Shown: positions 10,994-19,995 of the stretch, piece after piece
Layout of the letters: every line of letters begins with the position of its first letter
Position numbering within the stretch: position 1 is the first letter of the stretch
DNA from: Catellicoccus marimammalium M35/04/3
Lineage (GTDB): Bacteria > Bacillota > Bacilli > Lactobacillales > Catellicoccaceae
Length of the DNA: 64,000 nt
Direction of reading: 5' to 3'
Assembly (NCBI RefSeq): GCF_000313915.1
Contig: NZ_AMYT01000017.1
Location: 124,001 to 188,000, forward strand
The notes under the pieces: generated by a model
Database searches by the model: none
Told to the model about the DNA's origin: nothing
Seen by the model: the letters and a program-made list of their open reading frames with translations, nothing else
Program-made: the position numbers and the translations under genes

Positions 10994-11863
10994 CTAACGC
11001 CAAAACGTTAAGCTTTCGTAAATTTGGTCTGGTTGCCAAACTAATTCTGCTCCTTCTCGCAATAAAGAATAACTACCATCATAAGCATGTTCTATAGTGC
11101 TTCCTGGTAGAACAAAAACTTCTCTTCCCTCTTCTAATCCAATTTTTGCCGTAATAAAAGTACCACTCTTTTCGCCGGCTTGGATGACAATAATACCTTG
11201 ACAAAGTCCAGCAATGATTCGATTTCGTGCAGGAAAATGATATTTTTTTGGTGCTGTTCCTTTTCGATATTCACTAAGAAGTAATCCTTTTTTGGCGATA
11301 ATTTGTTGTAGTGCTTGATTTTCTTTTGGATAATAATAATCCAATCCATTTCCTAAAACGGCAATGGTTGAACCCTTATGTTTAAGAGCTTGAAATTGAC
11401 TTTCAGCATCCACTCCTCTAGCTAACCCACTTACAATAACATACTCTTCTTTCAATCCTTGGACAAATTGTGTGACTTGTTGTTGTGCTTCTTTTTGCAT
11501 CTTGCGACTACCAATAAATGCTAGACTTGGTTTTTGTAATAGTTCTATCTTTCCTTGCCAAAATAAAAATAAAGGTGGATTATAAATCTCTTTTAATAAG
11601 GAAGGATATTCCTCTTCTCGATAATAAATTGGTTTTTCTTCTATTATAATACGTTGCCAAAAAGCGAGATTTTTTATTACCTTTTCAATTCCTTCTCTTT
11701 CGATATTTTCTTTTTCTCCTTCTTCTATCACCCATTCTAAAAAAGAAGATTTCGTTTCAGCCTCTTCCCAATGATCTAATAATCGGTGGCAACGACGATT
11801 GCCCCATCCTTTTTGTTCTCTTAATCCTAAAAGAATTGCTTTTTCTTCTTCCATATCTTGCAT
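10994..11863 (-). CDS. dprA: DNA processing protein DprA
   Basis: Single-strand DNA-binding protein that protects incoming DNA and loads RecA in transformation. The Rossmann-like DprA core is evident: FIGSRKMQKEAQQQV, VSGLARGVDAESQFQAL, LGNGLDYYYPKEN, FPARNRIIAGL and GSTIEHAYDGSYSLLREGA. An N-terminal ~90-residue helical segment precedes it. 289 residues is normal. Start ATG follows GAGGTGAATCATT. The rnhB terminator lies just upstream, so dprA may depend on readthrough. Presence of dprA alone does not prove competence. Confidence 0.95.
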   Translation of the reverse strand: MQDMEEEKAILLGLREQKGWGNRRCHRLLDHWEEAETKSSFLEWVIEEGEKENIEREGIEKVIKNLAFWQRIIIEEKPIYYREEEYPSLLKEIYNPPLFLFWQGKIELLQKPSLAFIGSRKMQKEAQQQVTQFVQGLKEEYVIVSGLARGVDAESQFQALKHKGSTIAVLGNGLDYYYPKENQALQQIIAKKGLLLSEYRKGTAPKKYHFPARNRIIAGLCQGIIVIQAGEKSGTFITAKIGLEEGREVFVLPGSTIEHAYDGSYSLLREGAELVWQPDQIYESLTFWR

Positions 11864-11891
11864 AATGATTCACCTCATTAAATTGATACAA

Positions 11892-11924
11892 AAAAGGATA
11901 GGAATTAATCTTCCTATCCTTTCT
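11892..11924 (-). terminator. Terminator between rnhB and dprA
   Basis: An 11-bp perfect stem (AAGGATAGGAA with TTCCTATCCTT, 11894-11904 and 11911-11921) followed on the minus strand by a T-run. The rnhB stop codon (11914-11916) lies inside the stem. Confidence 0.85.
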
Positions 11925-12684
11925 CTACCATTGATTTAATAGGTTCAAAAGATTTGCGATGTAAATCACAAATCCCATGATTTTCTAATCCTTTTAAATG
12001 ATTTTTCGTACCATAGCCCATATTATGTTCAAAATCATAATAAGGATATTCTTTGGCATATTCTTTCATCTGTCCATCACGAATACATTTGGCAACAATA
12101 CTTGCTGCGGCAATGGAAATGCTTTTTGCATCTCCTTTAATCAGACTTTGTTGAGGAATTTCTAAAGGCAATTCCATCGCGTCTAATAGAAGACAATCAG
12201 GCTGCTCTTTTAATTGAGCAATAGCTCGCTGCATAGCAATTTTTGTTGCTTCGTAAATATTATATTCATCAATTTCTTCTGGACTACAAATACCAACGCC
12301 AATTCCAATCGCTTCTTTTTGAATCGCTAAAAACAGCTCTTCTCTTTTCTTTTCTGATAATTGTTTTGAATCATTTAATTCTTCAATTGTACAGTCTTCT
12401 GGTAAAATGACTGCAGCCGCAACGACAGGTCCAGCTAAAGGTCCACGCCCTACTTCATCAATTCCCGCAATTTTTGTATACCCTTGCGTGCGTAACGAAC
12501 GCTCATATTTTTGTCGCTCTAAAAATTTTTGATGCTGTTCTTCTCTTTTTTGCCAACGTTTATAAAAACGCTGTAATTCTTGTTGTACTCCTTTTCTTTG
12601 ATCTTCTTTGAAAAGGATAAGCTCTGGATCGTCTAAAGAAGTACATTGAGCTAAATATTCTTTTACTTCTTTAATCGTTTTCAT
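11914..12684 (-). CDS. rnhB: Ribonuclease HII
   Basis: Removes ribonucleotides misincorporated in DNA. The conserved core [19 protein letters not shown] holds two of the acidic metal ligands, and further signatures are [13 protein letters not shown] and LLLDAMELP. Its ~70-residue N-terminal extension with [16 protein letters not shown] is typical of Firmicutes RNase HII. I start it at ATG 12684 (256 residues), 3 nt behind GAGG within the end of rbgA; the genes overlap by 14 bp and are probably coupled. An upstream in-frame TTG is not needed. Confidence 0.95.
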   Translation of the reverse strand: MKTIKEVKEYLAQCTSLDDPELILFKEDQRKGVQQELQRFYKRWQKREEQHQKFLERQKYERSLRTQGYTKIAGIDEVGRGPLAGPVVAAAVILPEDCTIEELNDSKQLSEKKREELFLAIQKEAIGIGVGICSPEEIDEYNIYEATKIAMQRAIAQLKEQPDCLLLDAMELPLEIPQQSLIKGDAKSISIAAASIVAKCIRDGQMKEYAKEYPYYDFEHNMGYGTKNHLKGLENHGICDLHRKSFEPIKSMVEKG

Positions 12685-13528
12685 TTTCCTCAACCCAATC
12701 TAACGTGTAACGTCCTAATTTATTGGTACGCACATCTTGAATAAATTGTTTACTCATTCGTTCATAATCGTCACGGAATCCTCGTTTTTCCGTCATCAAC
12801 ATCAATAATTCTGGATAAGGTAAGGTACGATCTTCTTCTGGAATAAAGGCATAGCGTTTCCATAACGCTTCATGATAATGACGATCAAAAAATTCTAACC
12901 CAAATAAAGCAATATCATCAAAATGAAGTAAATCGTCTTTAATTGCTCCAGTTAGTGCCAATTTATATCCTGTTTCTTCCTCTTCAAATTTTGGCCATAA
13001 AATTCCTGGTGTGTCCAACAATTCTAACTTTTTATCAATTTTCAACCATTGTTGTGCTTTTGTTACTCCTGGTTTATTTCCTGTTTTAGCCACATTTTTA
13101 CGAATCAAACGATTTAATACTGTTGATTTTCCAACATTAGGAATTCCAATAATCATTGCTCGAATCGCTTTATCTTTCATTCCTTTTTCACGGCGACGTT
13201 GGATTTTATCTGCTAGTACTTTTTCACAAGTCGGTGTAATTTGTTTAATTCCTTTTCCTTCTTGGGCATTAATTGCTAGACAAGCCATTCCTTGTGCTTC
13301 AAAATGTGCTTGCCATTTTTTTGTTTCTTCTGGATCTGCCAAATCTGCTTTGTTTAATAAAACTAAACGTGGTTTTTGTTGAATAATTTTATCTAACATT
13401 GGATTTTGACTTGATTTTGGTAATCGAGCATCCACTACTTCAATTACAATATCGACTAATTTTAGTTTTTCAATTACTTCACGGCGCGCTTTGGCCATGT
13501 GTCCTGGAAACCATTGAATTTTCCCCAT
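12671..13528 (-). CDS. rbgA: Ribosome biogenesis GTPase RbgA (YlqF)
   Basis: Circularly permuted GTPase needed for late 50S subunit assembly. The G-motifs appear in permuted order: G4 LLNKADLAD near residue 60, then G1 GIPNVGKST near 128, then G3 DTPG near 173. The N-terminus [14 protein letters not shown] and the RNA-binding C-terminal half fit the family. 285 residues. Start ATG follows AAGGAGGAAAAAGA. It heads the rbgA-rnhB-dprA-topA-trmFO order standard in Bacilli. Confidence 0.96.
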   Translation of the reverse strand: MGKIQWFPGHMAKARREVIEKLKLVDIVIEVVDARLPKSSQNPMLDKIIQQKPRLVLLNKADLADPEETKKWQAHFEAQGMACLAINAQEGKGIKQITPTCEKVLADKIQRRREKGMKDKAIRAMIIGIPNVGKSTVLNRLIRKNVAKTGNKPGVTKAQQWLKIDKKLELLDTPGILWPKFEEEETGYKLALTGAIKDDLLHFDDIALFGLEFFDRHYHEALWKRYAFIPEEDRTLPYPELLMLMTEKRGFRDDYERMSKQFIQDVRTNKLGRYTLDWVEENEND

Positions 13529-13553
13529 TCTTTTTCCTCCTTAGATTTCTTAT

Positions 13554-14177
13554 TTATGAATTTTGCAACATTTTTTTCATATTTAAATCAAAAGTAAATT
13601 GATAAACATCTCGATTTAAATCGATAGTTTCTACTTTTAAATGACCATAATTACTAAATGGACTTTCTGCAAAATGAAGTTCAAATGCTTTTTCATCCGG
13701 TAATACTTCAATCCATTCTGGTAAGATTTCATTTCTTTTGATTTCTCTTAATAAAAATTTTGTTGGGAAATGAAGTAATTCTCCACAGCCCAATTCATTA
13801 ATTTTTAATTTCAAATCTCCATTTTCCATTACTACTGGTTGCACCTTAGCAATAATTTCGACAGATAAACCTAATAATTTTGTTTTCATTTGTAATAAGG
13901 CTTCTTTTTTTTGTAAAACAAAATCATAGCTCGTTTTTTGATTTTCTTTTGTATTTAATGCCTCGTTAACCATCGTTTCTACTTCATTTCCTGTTAAAGA
14001 AATTTGAATTGGCACTTGTTCTTTTTTCTCGGCTTTTTGAATTTCCGTCTGTTCTTCTTTTGAAACATGCTCTGGACTTGGAGCAAAGAGTTTCCAGCTC
14101 ACAATTCCTCCTCCTAAGAAAAGAATTCCAACAAGTGTCCAAAAGGCGATTTTCCAATAATTTCTTTCTTTCTTCAT
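13554..14177 (-). CDS. YpmS/DUF2140 family membrane-anchored protein
   Basis: A 207-residue protein with one N-terminal transmembrane segment (about residues 9-30, after basic KKERNYWK) and an extracytoplasmic domain matching the pattern of YpmS/DUF2140 proteins: ISLTGNEVETMVNEAL early, KTKLLGLSVEIIAKVQPVV in the middle, and a C-terminal FTFDLNMKKM. The function is unknown. It has a good AGGAGG site and lies 25 bp upstream of rbgA in the same direction. The family assignment is from remembered pattern similarity. Confidence 0.7.
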   Translation of the reverse strand: MKKERNYWKIAFWTLVGILFLGGGIVSWKLFAPSPEHVSKEEQTEIQKAEKKEQVPIQISLTGNEVETMVNEALNTKENQKTSYDFVLQKKEALLQMKTKLLGLSVEIIAKVQPVVMENGDLKLKINELGCGELLHFPTKFLLREIKRNEILPEWIEVLPDEKAFELHFAESPFSNYGHLKVETIDLNRDVYQFTFDLNMKKMLQNS

Positions 14178-14494
14178 TATTTCCTCCTAACCAAAGAAAA
14201 AATGGATTATTTTCATTATAGCAATTCTTGATTCATTGTGCGAACTCTCTTTATCTCTTCCTAACTTAAGAAAACTTAAAAAAATAATAAATTTTTTTCA
14301 CAAACTTTATACAATATTGTATATATTTTTGGAAACGATTTCATTTTTTATGCTAAAACTACTATTTTTTTGATAAATTTAATGTTTCTTTCTTTATTTT
14401 TTATTAAATACAGTTCTTCTCCCCAAAATCTTTGTGATAAACTAAGGATGTCAGAGATGACGCGATTAAATGAAGCACATCAGAGGTGAATATT
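14178..14494 (+). promoter_or_regulatory. pflB upstream control region with cre-like site and palindrome
   Basis: About 317 bp without a gene between the divergent YpmS-like gene and pflB. It is very AT-rich. At 14330-14343, TGGAAACGATTTCA matches the catabolite-responsive element consensus TGWNANCGNTNWCA at all but one position. Just upstream (14308-14323) is a perfect 16-bp palindrome, TATACAATATTGTATA. A Rex-like half site TTTGTGATAA occurs near 14429. No confident -35/-10 pair could be picked. CcpA control of pflB is plausible and common in lactic acid bacteria. Confidence 0.5.
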
Positions 14495-16747
14495 ATGGAA
14501 TATAAAGAATGGGAAGGCTTCCATGGTGATGCATGGAAAAAACATATTGATACTCGAGCTTTCATTCAAGATAACTACACAGAATACACAGGGGACGATT
14601 CTTTCTTAGAAGGCCCTACTGAAAGTACAAACAAATTATGGAATCGTTTACAAGAATTACAAGAAATTGAACACCAAAATAACGGTGTATACAACATGGA
14701 TAACGATATTCCAGCTACAATTACTGCTTATGGTCCTGGATACTTAATTAAAGAAGAAGAAAAAATTGTTGGTCTACAAACTGATGAACCTTTAAAACAA
14801 GCATTCATGCCATTTGGTGGTATTCGTATGGCTAATACTGCTTTAGAAGCAAATGGATATGAATCTGATGAAGAAATGACAAAAATCTTCACTGATTGGC
14901 GTAAAACACATAACCAAGGTGTATTTGATGCCTACACTCCTGAAATGAGAATGGCTCGTAAAAATAAAATCATCACTGGTTTACCTGATGCCTATGGTCG
15001 TGGCCGTATTATCGGTGACTACCGTCGTGTCGCTCTTTACGGTATTGATCGTTTAATTGAAGAAAAAGAAAAAGATAAATCATTAATTGGTTATAAAACA
15101 ATGACTGACGATGTAATTCGTCTACGTGAAGAAGTATCTGAACAAATTCGCGCCTTAAAAGACATGAAAGAAATGGCTGCTTCTTATGGTTTCGATATTT
15201 CTCGTCCAGCAGCTACAGCACAAGAAGCAATCCAATGGTTATACTTCGGATATTTAGCTGCGATTAAATCACAAAATGGTGCCGCAATGTCTGTTGGTCG
15301 TATTTCTGCATTCTTAGATATTTATATTCAACGTGACTTAGATCGTGGTATTATCGATGAAAAAGAAGCACAAGAATTAATCGACCATTTCGTATTAAAA
15401 TTACGTATGGTTAAATTCGCTCGTACACCAGATTACAACCAATTATTCTCTGGTTACCCTATTTGGGCTACTTTATCTATTGCTGGTATGAGCTTAACTG
15501 GTCGTTCTTTAGTTACAAAAAATGACTTCCGTTTCTTACATACACTATATAACATGGGACCATCTCCTGAACCAAACTTAACAATTTTATATTCATCACA
15601 ATTACCATTGAACTTCCGTACTTTTGCTGCTAAAGTCGCAAAAGATACTTCATCTGTTCAATTTGAAAATGATGATTTATTACGTACAAACTGGGGTTCA
15701 GACGACTGCGCTATTGCTTGCTGCGTATCTGGTACAGTTATGGGTAAAGATATGCAATTCTTCGGTGCTCGTGCAAACTTAGCGAAAGCAGTATTATACG
15801 CTATCAACGGTGGGGTTGATGAAAATACGAAGATGCAAGTTGCTCCACGCTTCCGTCCAATGACAGGAGATACTCTAGACTTTGACGAATTTATGATGCA
15901 CTACAAAGACATCTTAGATTGGTTAGCAGAATTATATGTAAATACATTAAATATCATTCACTACATGCATGATAAATATGCGTATGAAGCTCCACAAACT
16001 GCCTTAATGGATACTCATTTGAAACGTACATTCGCAACAGGTATTGCTGGACTTTCTCACGCTGCTGACTCTATCATGGCTATTAAATACGGAAACGTTA
16101 AAGTAATTCGTGATGAAGATGGTTTAGCAGTTGACTATGAACCACAAAACGCATTCCCTACTTACGGAAATGACAATGAAGAAGCAGATGCAATGGCAAA
16201 CTGGATCATTGAATACTTCATGGATCAAATCAAACGTCAACATACTTACCGTGATGCTACACCTACAACATCAATCTTAACGATTACTTCTAACGTAGTA
16301 TACGGAAAAGCAACAGGTAACACTCCAGACGGACGTCGTGCTGGTAAACCTTTAGCTCCAGGAGCTAACCCTTCTTACAAAGATGGTAAATTCTTAGGAG
16401 AATTAAACGGCTTATTAGCTTCATTAAACTCTACAGCTCGTTTATCTTATTGCTGTGCTTTAGATGGTATTTCTAATACACAAACGATTAACCCTAGTGG
16501 CTTAGGAAAAGATGAAGACATGCGTGTAGATAACTTACGTCAAGTTATGGATGGCTACTTCGATCAAGGAGCTTACCACTTAAACGTAAACGTATTTACA
16601 ACTGATTTACTATTAGACGCACAAGCTCATCCAGAAAAATATCCAAACTTAACGATTCGTGTATCTGGTTACGCTGTTAAATTCCGTGATTTAACACCAG
16701 AACAACAAGCAGACGTTATTGCTCGTACTGCACATGATCGTTTATAA
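14495..16747 (+). CDS. pflB: Formate C-acetyltransferase (pyruvate formate-lyase)
   Basis: Glycyl-radical enzyme converting pyruvate and CoA to acetyl-CoA and formate during anaerobic mixed-acid fermentation. The adjacent active-site cysteines are in [11 protein letters not shown], and the C-terminal radical glycine is in RVSGYAVKF. About 750 residues, the usual length. I chose the ATG at 14495 (5-7 nt behind AGAGGTGA) over the GTG three codons upstream. Codon use is noticeably richer in C-ending codons (AAC, TTC, TAC) than in neighbours, as expected of a highly expressed gene. Its activase follows after a terminator-like hairpin. Confidence 0.98.
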   Translation: MEYKEWEGFHGDAWKKHIDTRAFIQDNYTEYTGDDSFLEGPTESTNKLWNRLQELQEIEHQNNGVYNMDNDIPATITAYGPGYLIKEEEKIVGLQTDEPLKQAFMPFGGIRMANTALEANGYESDEEMTKIFTDWRKTHNQGVFDAYTPEMRMARKNKIITGLPDAYGRGRIIGDYRRVALYGIDRLIEEKEKDKSLIGYKTMTDDVIRLREEVSEQIRALKDMKEMAASYGFDISRPAATAQEAIQWLYFGYLAAIKSQNGAAMSVGRISAFLDIYIQRDLDRGIIDEKEAQELIDHFVLKLRMVKFARTPDYNQLFSGYPIWATLSIAGMSLTGRSLVTKNDFRFLHTLYNMGPSPEPNLTILYSSQLPLNFRTFAAKVAKDTSSVQFENDDLLRTNWGSDDCAIACCVSGTVMGKDMQFFGARANLAKAVLYAINGGVDENTKMQVAPRFRPMTGDTLDFDEFMMHYKDILDWLAELYVNTLNIIHYMHDKYAYEAPQTALMDTHLKRTFATGIAGLSHAADSIMAIKYGNVKVIRDEDGLAVDYEPQNAFPTYGNDNEEADAMANWIIEYFMDQIKRQHTYRDATPTTSILTITSNVVYGKATGNTPDGRRAGKPLAPGANPSYKDGKFLGELNGLLASLNSTARLSYCCALDGISNTQTINPSGLGKDEDMRVDNLRQVMDGYFDQGAYHLNVNVFTTDLLLDAQAHPEKYPNLTIRVSGYAVKFRDLTPEQQADVIARTAHDRL

Positions 16748-16765
16748 TATCAATCAATGAGTTGG

Positions 16766-16797
16766 AATAAGGCTGGTTGCTCCAGCCTTATTTCTTT
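16766..16797 (+). terminator. Intercistronic terminator between pflB and pflA
   Basis: A perfect 11-bp stem (AATAAGGCTGG with CCAGCCTTATT, loop TTGCT) followed by TTCTTTT, placed just before the pflA ribosome binding site. It should cut most transcripts after pflB, giving a high enzyme to activase ratio. Confidence 0.8.
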
Positions 16798-16813
16798 TAT
16801 AGGAGTATCGCTT

Positions 16814-17587
16814 ATGGAAACAAAAGGAATTATACATTCAACAGAAAATTTTGGTACGGTCGATGGACCAGGTATTCGTTTCGTCATTTTTACCCAAGGA
16901 TGTCGTATGCGTTGCAAATTCTGTCATAATCCAGATACTTGGAAATTACGTACAGGAAAAGAAAAAGAATACACAGCAAAGGAATTATTAGATAAAGCAG
17001 AACGCTATCGTCCTTATTGGGGAGAAAATGGTGGAATCACTGTAAGCGGAGGCGAACCTTTATTACAACTTCCTTTCCTCATTGAATTATTTAAAGAAGC
17101 GAAAAAACGTGGAATCCATACTTGTTTAGATACTTGTGGTCAACCTTTTACTAAAAAAGATCCTTTCTTTTCTCAATTTAATGAATTACTAGAATATACA
17201 GATTTAATTTTATTGGATTTAAAACATATTGATCCTAAAGTCCATCTAGAATTAACAAAATGTGAAAATGAACCGATCTTAGAAATGGCCACTTATCTAT
17301 CGGAAGTGAATCAACCAGTTTGGATTCGCCATGTTTTATTACCAGAATGGTCTGATAAAGATGAATATTTAGATCGTCTACATGTCTTTATTGACACTTT
17401 AAATAATGTAGAAAGAATCGAAGTTCTTCCTTATCATACAATGGGTAAATTTAAATGGGATCAATTAGGCATTCCTTATGAATTGGAAGATATTCAGCCT
17501 CCTACTCCAGAGCGCATTAAAAATGCGAACCTTCGTTTGCATACTGGAAAATATACAGGAGAAGACACAAAAAAAGAACCACAATAA
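16814..17587 (+). CDS. pflA: Pyruvate formate-lyase activating enzyme (radical SAM)
   Basis: Installs the glycyl radical on PflB using S-adenosylmethionine and a 4Fe-4S cluster. The cluster motif CxxxCxxC is in GCRMRCKFCHNPD, followed by a GGITVSGGEPLLQ motif. 257 residues from the ATG at 16814, which follows AGGAGTATCGCTT; the longer open frame upstream reads through the terminator hairpin and is rejected. The stop codon falls in the loop of the following terminator. Confidence 0.97.
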   Translation: METKGIIHSTENFGTVDGPGIRFVIFTQGCRMRCKFCHNPDTWKLRTGKEKEYTAKELLDKAERYRPYWGENGGITVSGGEPLLQLPFLIELFKEAKKRGIHTCLDTCGQPFTKKDPFFSQFNELLEYTDLILLDLKHIDPKVHLELTKCENEPILEMATYLSEVNQPVWIRHVLLPEWSDKDEYLDRLHVFIDTLNNVERIEVLPYHTMGKFKWDQLGIPYELEDIQPPTPERIKNANLRLHTGKYTGEDTKKEPQ

Positions 17588-17602
17588 AGTGGTTCTTTTT
17601 TA
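17570..17602. terminator. Bidirectional terminator between pflA and the M32 peptidase gene
   Basis: Stem GAACCAC/GTGGTTC (17576-17582, 17589-17595) with an A-run before and a T-run after. The loop AATAAA contains the pflA stop codon TAA (17585-17587). The converging peptidase gene stops at 17611. Confidence 0.85.
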
Positions 17603-17610
17603 TTTCTCTT

Positions 17611-19125
17611 TTATTCTTCAATTCCATATACTGGATAGTAGACTTGTTTTAAGAATTGTAATAAGTATTTCGCATTCAATGATTCGCCAGTCGCATCCAT
17701 AATCAACTCACTTGGTGATTTTGATCCACCGAAACGATGAATATGTTCTTTTAACCATTGACTTGGTGCATCTAAACGTCCTTCTGCGAAGGCTTCATCC
17801 ATAGAGAAATCTTTACTCATTGCATAATACAATTGAGTCGCATACATGAATCCTAAAGCATAAGATGGGAAGTAACCAAATAAACCTGTAGGCCAATGTA
17901 CATCTTGTAAGACCCCATCTGTATCGTTATCTGGACGAACTCCTAAATACTCTTCATATTTTTCGTTCCATACTTTTGCTAAATCCTTCACTGGTAAATT
18001 ATCGTTAAACAATGCTTTTTCAATTTCATAACGAATAATAACATGTAAAGGATAAGTTAAAGAATCAGCTTCAATACGGATTAAGCTAGATTGAGAATAT
18101 TTCAATGCTTTATAGAATGTTTCTACATCGATATCATCAAAAGCTCCTTCGGTACATTCTTGGAAGAATGGATATACTTGACGCCAAAACTCTAAGTTTG
18201 AACCGATTACTAATTCATTAAATAGAGATTGTCCTTCATGCATTCCAGCAGAAACCCCACCAGCAAATGGTGTGTAGTCATATTTAGCATCAATATGTTG
18301 TTCATAAGTACCATGTCCTGCTTCGTGCATAATTCCTAATACCGCAAACATTACATCATGTTCATTCCAACGTGTCGCAATACGAGCATCACAACGATTT
18401 AATTCTTGCATGAATGGATGAACCGTGTCATCTAATCTTCCTTTATCAAAATCATATCCCAATTGAGCTGCCACTTTTCTTGAGAAGCGTTCTTGTTGTT
18501 CTTTTGGAACGAAACGATATAAGAAATCACGTTCAGGAGCTGTTCCTTCTTTTTCTAGACGTTGGCGAATTTCAATAATTCCATCGCGCACTTCCGCAAA
18601 CAAAGCATCCAATTTTTCAGTAGTCATTCCTGGTTCATTTTGATTCAATAAAACATCATAAGGAGTCTTTTCATCCTGACGCCATAACGGAATAAATTTA
18701 CGAACACAATCTACCATTTCTTCTAAGACTGGTTCTAAAATTTGATAATCTTGTTTTTCACGCGCTTCGACCCAAATAGCATGTGATTGAGCGACTAATT
18801 TTGTATAATGTGCCCATTCATCAGCAGGAATCGTATGATTACGAGTAAACTCTTCTTTAACTTTTTTAAAGACTTTTTGACCAAATTCAGATAAGTCTTC
18901 TGGATGTTCAGTAAAATATTCAATCCAGTGAGCCATTTCTTTTCCGTTTTCTTTTTCAAAGATTAACTCGTTTAAGTAACCTTCTAATTCTCCACGGTAT
19001 TCATTTGCTTTTTCTGGCATTCCTGTTTGTGTGTCCCAATCTGCTAAATAATAAGCTTCTTTTAATAAAGCAGCTTCTTTTAACAATTGGAAAAATTGTG
19101 CTTCTTGTTCTGTTTTATGTTCCAT
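17611..19125 (-). CDS. Carboxypeptidase, peptidase family M32
   Basis: Cytoplasmic zinc metallocarboxypeptidase of the thermostable carboxypeptidase 1 family. The family HExxH is in MHEAGHGTYEQH, and other hallmarks are DWDTQTGMP at the N-terminus, HPFMQELNRCDARIATR, GMHEGQSLFNELVIG and RIEADSLTYPLHVIIRYEIEKAL-like segments. 504 residues, the standard length. The only good start is ATG at 19125. The nearest Shine-Dalgarno (AAGGAG, 19157-19162) is 31 nt away but separated by a hairpin, see the leader entry. It is monocistronic, with a TATAAT-like -10 about 75 bp upstream. Confidence 0.93.
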   Translation of the reverse strand: MEHKTEQEAQFFQLLKEAALLKEAYYLADWDTQTGMPEKANEYRGELEGYLNELIFEKENGKEMAHWIEYFTEHPEDLSEFGQKVFKKVKEEFTRNHTIPADEWAHYTKLVAQSHAIWVEAREKQDYQILEPVLEEMVDCVRKFIPLWRQDEKTPYDVLLNQNEPGMTTEKLDALFAEVRDGIIEIRQRLEKEGTAPERDFLYRFVPKEQQERFSRKVAAQLGYDFDKGRLDDTVHPFMQELNRCDARIATRWNEHDVMFAVLGIMHEAGHGTYEQHIDAKYDYTPFAGGVSAGMHEGQSLFNELVIGSNLEFWRQVYPFFQECTEGAFDDIDVETFYKALKYSQSSLIRIEADSLTYPLHVIIRYEIEKALFNDNLPVKDLAKVWNEKYEEYLGVRPDNDTDGVLQDVHWPTGLFGYFPSYALGFMYATQLYYAMSKDFSMDEAFAEGRLDAPSQWLKEHIHRFGGSKSPSELIMDATGESLNAKYLLQFLKQVYYPVYGIEE

Positions 19126-19162
19126 AACTTTTGTTGTTATCTCTAAGAAGATAACTCTCCTT
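19126..19162 (-). promoter_or_regulatory. Structured (split) ribosome binding site of the M32 peptidase gene
   Basis: On the minus strand: AAGGAG (19157-19162), 1 nt, a 7-bp perfect stem GTTATCT/AGATAAC (19149-19155 and 19136-19142, 6-nt loop), 10 nt, ATG. Folding of the hairpin brings the Shine-Dalgarno to about 11 nt from the start codon. AAGGAGA can also pair with TCTTCTT in the hairpin's loop side, giving an alternative fold that would hide the Shine-Dalgarno. Confidence 0.6.
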
Positions 19163-19251
19163 CCTAAGATTCATTTAAAAAGGAAAACTATCCTTTCACC
19201 TTTATTATAACAAAGATTGATAAAAATTCAGTAATAAAGTGAAAACGAATA

Positions 19252-19285
19252 CAAAAAAAGAACCTTGTTGTTATAAACAAGGCTC
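19252..19285 (-). terminator. Region holding the terminator of the ABC exporter operon
   Basis: On the minus strand, a stem of GAGCCTTGTT with AACAAGGTTC (one G-U pair) is followed by seven T residues. It lies 17 bp beyond the ATPase stop codon and ends the permease-ATPase operon. It lies upstream of the M32 promoter. Confidence 0.85.
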
Positions 19286-19301
19286 TTCTCTCTATGCTTC
19301 T

Positions 19302-19982
19302 TTATGCTTCTTTTTCTTGTAACGTTAATACGCCATCTTTCATCATATAGACTTTGTCGCATAAATCAATTAAACGTGTATCATGAGTAACCATAATCGT
19401 TGTTTTATTTTTCTCATGAGTTTCTTTTGCTAGTAAATTTGCTACTTCAAACGCACGTTTAGAGTCTAAACTTGCGGTTGGTTCATCCGCTAAAATTACA
19501 CTTGGGTTATGATATAACGCCTTAGCAATCGCAACACGTTGACGTTCCCCACCAGAAATTTCTTCTGGATATTTTTTTTGTAAATGAGCAATTTCTAGTT
19601 GAGTTAATAACTCTTCTAATTGCTTTGGATCCGTTTTTTTCTTTGCTACTTTATCCATCAAAACAAATTGATCATAAATGGTTAAAAATGGTACTAAATT
19701 TGAGCTTTGTAAAATAAAACCGATGTTTTCAAAACGCAATTTAGAACGTTTCTTCTCACTTAGACTTTGGAAAGAAGTTCCATTAATAATCACTTCTCCT
19801 TCTGTTGGTGTTTGTAATCCACCAACAATGGTTAAGAACGTACTTTTTCCTGAACCAGAAGGACCAATCACAGCGATAAATTCTCCATTATCTGCTGAAA
19901 AATCAGTGGGTTTTAAAGATTGGATGACGGTGTCTCCATCATAAAATTGTTTACTTACTTGTTTTAATTCAATTGTTGACAT
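19302..19982 (-). CDS. ABC transporter ATP-binding protein (MacB/LolD/HrtA type)
   Basis: 226-residue ATPase. Walker A is GPSGSGKST, signature ISGGERQRVAIAKAL, Walker B VILADEPTASLD, and the H-loop is VTHD. These fit the class that partners FtsX-fold permeases. It lies 13 bp after the permease gene with an AGGAGG site, so the two form one exporter. The substrate is unknown. By size and partner it resembles heme-exporting HrtA or peptide-resistance ATPases, but no regulator or two-component genes adjoin it to decide. Confidence 0.9.
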   Translation of the reverse strand: MSTIELKQVSKQFYDGDTVIQSLKPTDFSADNGEFIAVIGPSGSGKSTFLTIVGGLQTPTEGEVIINGTSFQSLSEKKRSKLRFENIGFILQSSNLVPFLTIYDQFVLMDKVAKKKTDPKQLEELLTQLEIAHLQKKYPEEISGGERQRVAIAKALYHNPSVILADEPTASLDSKRAFEVANLLAKETHEKNKTTIMVTHDTRLIDLCDKVYMMKDGVLTLQEKEA

Positions 19983-19995
19983 ACATTCATCCTCC

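Noticed and set aside
14425-14445. Rex-type redox repressor site before pflB
   Set aside because: Only half-site resemblance (TTTGTGATAA); the second half is missing, so it is mentioned only as weak.
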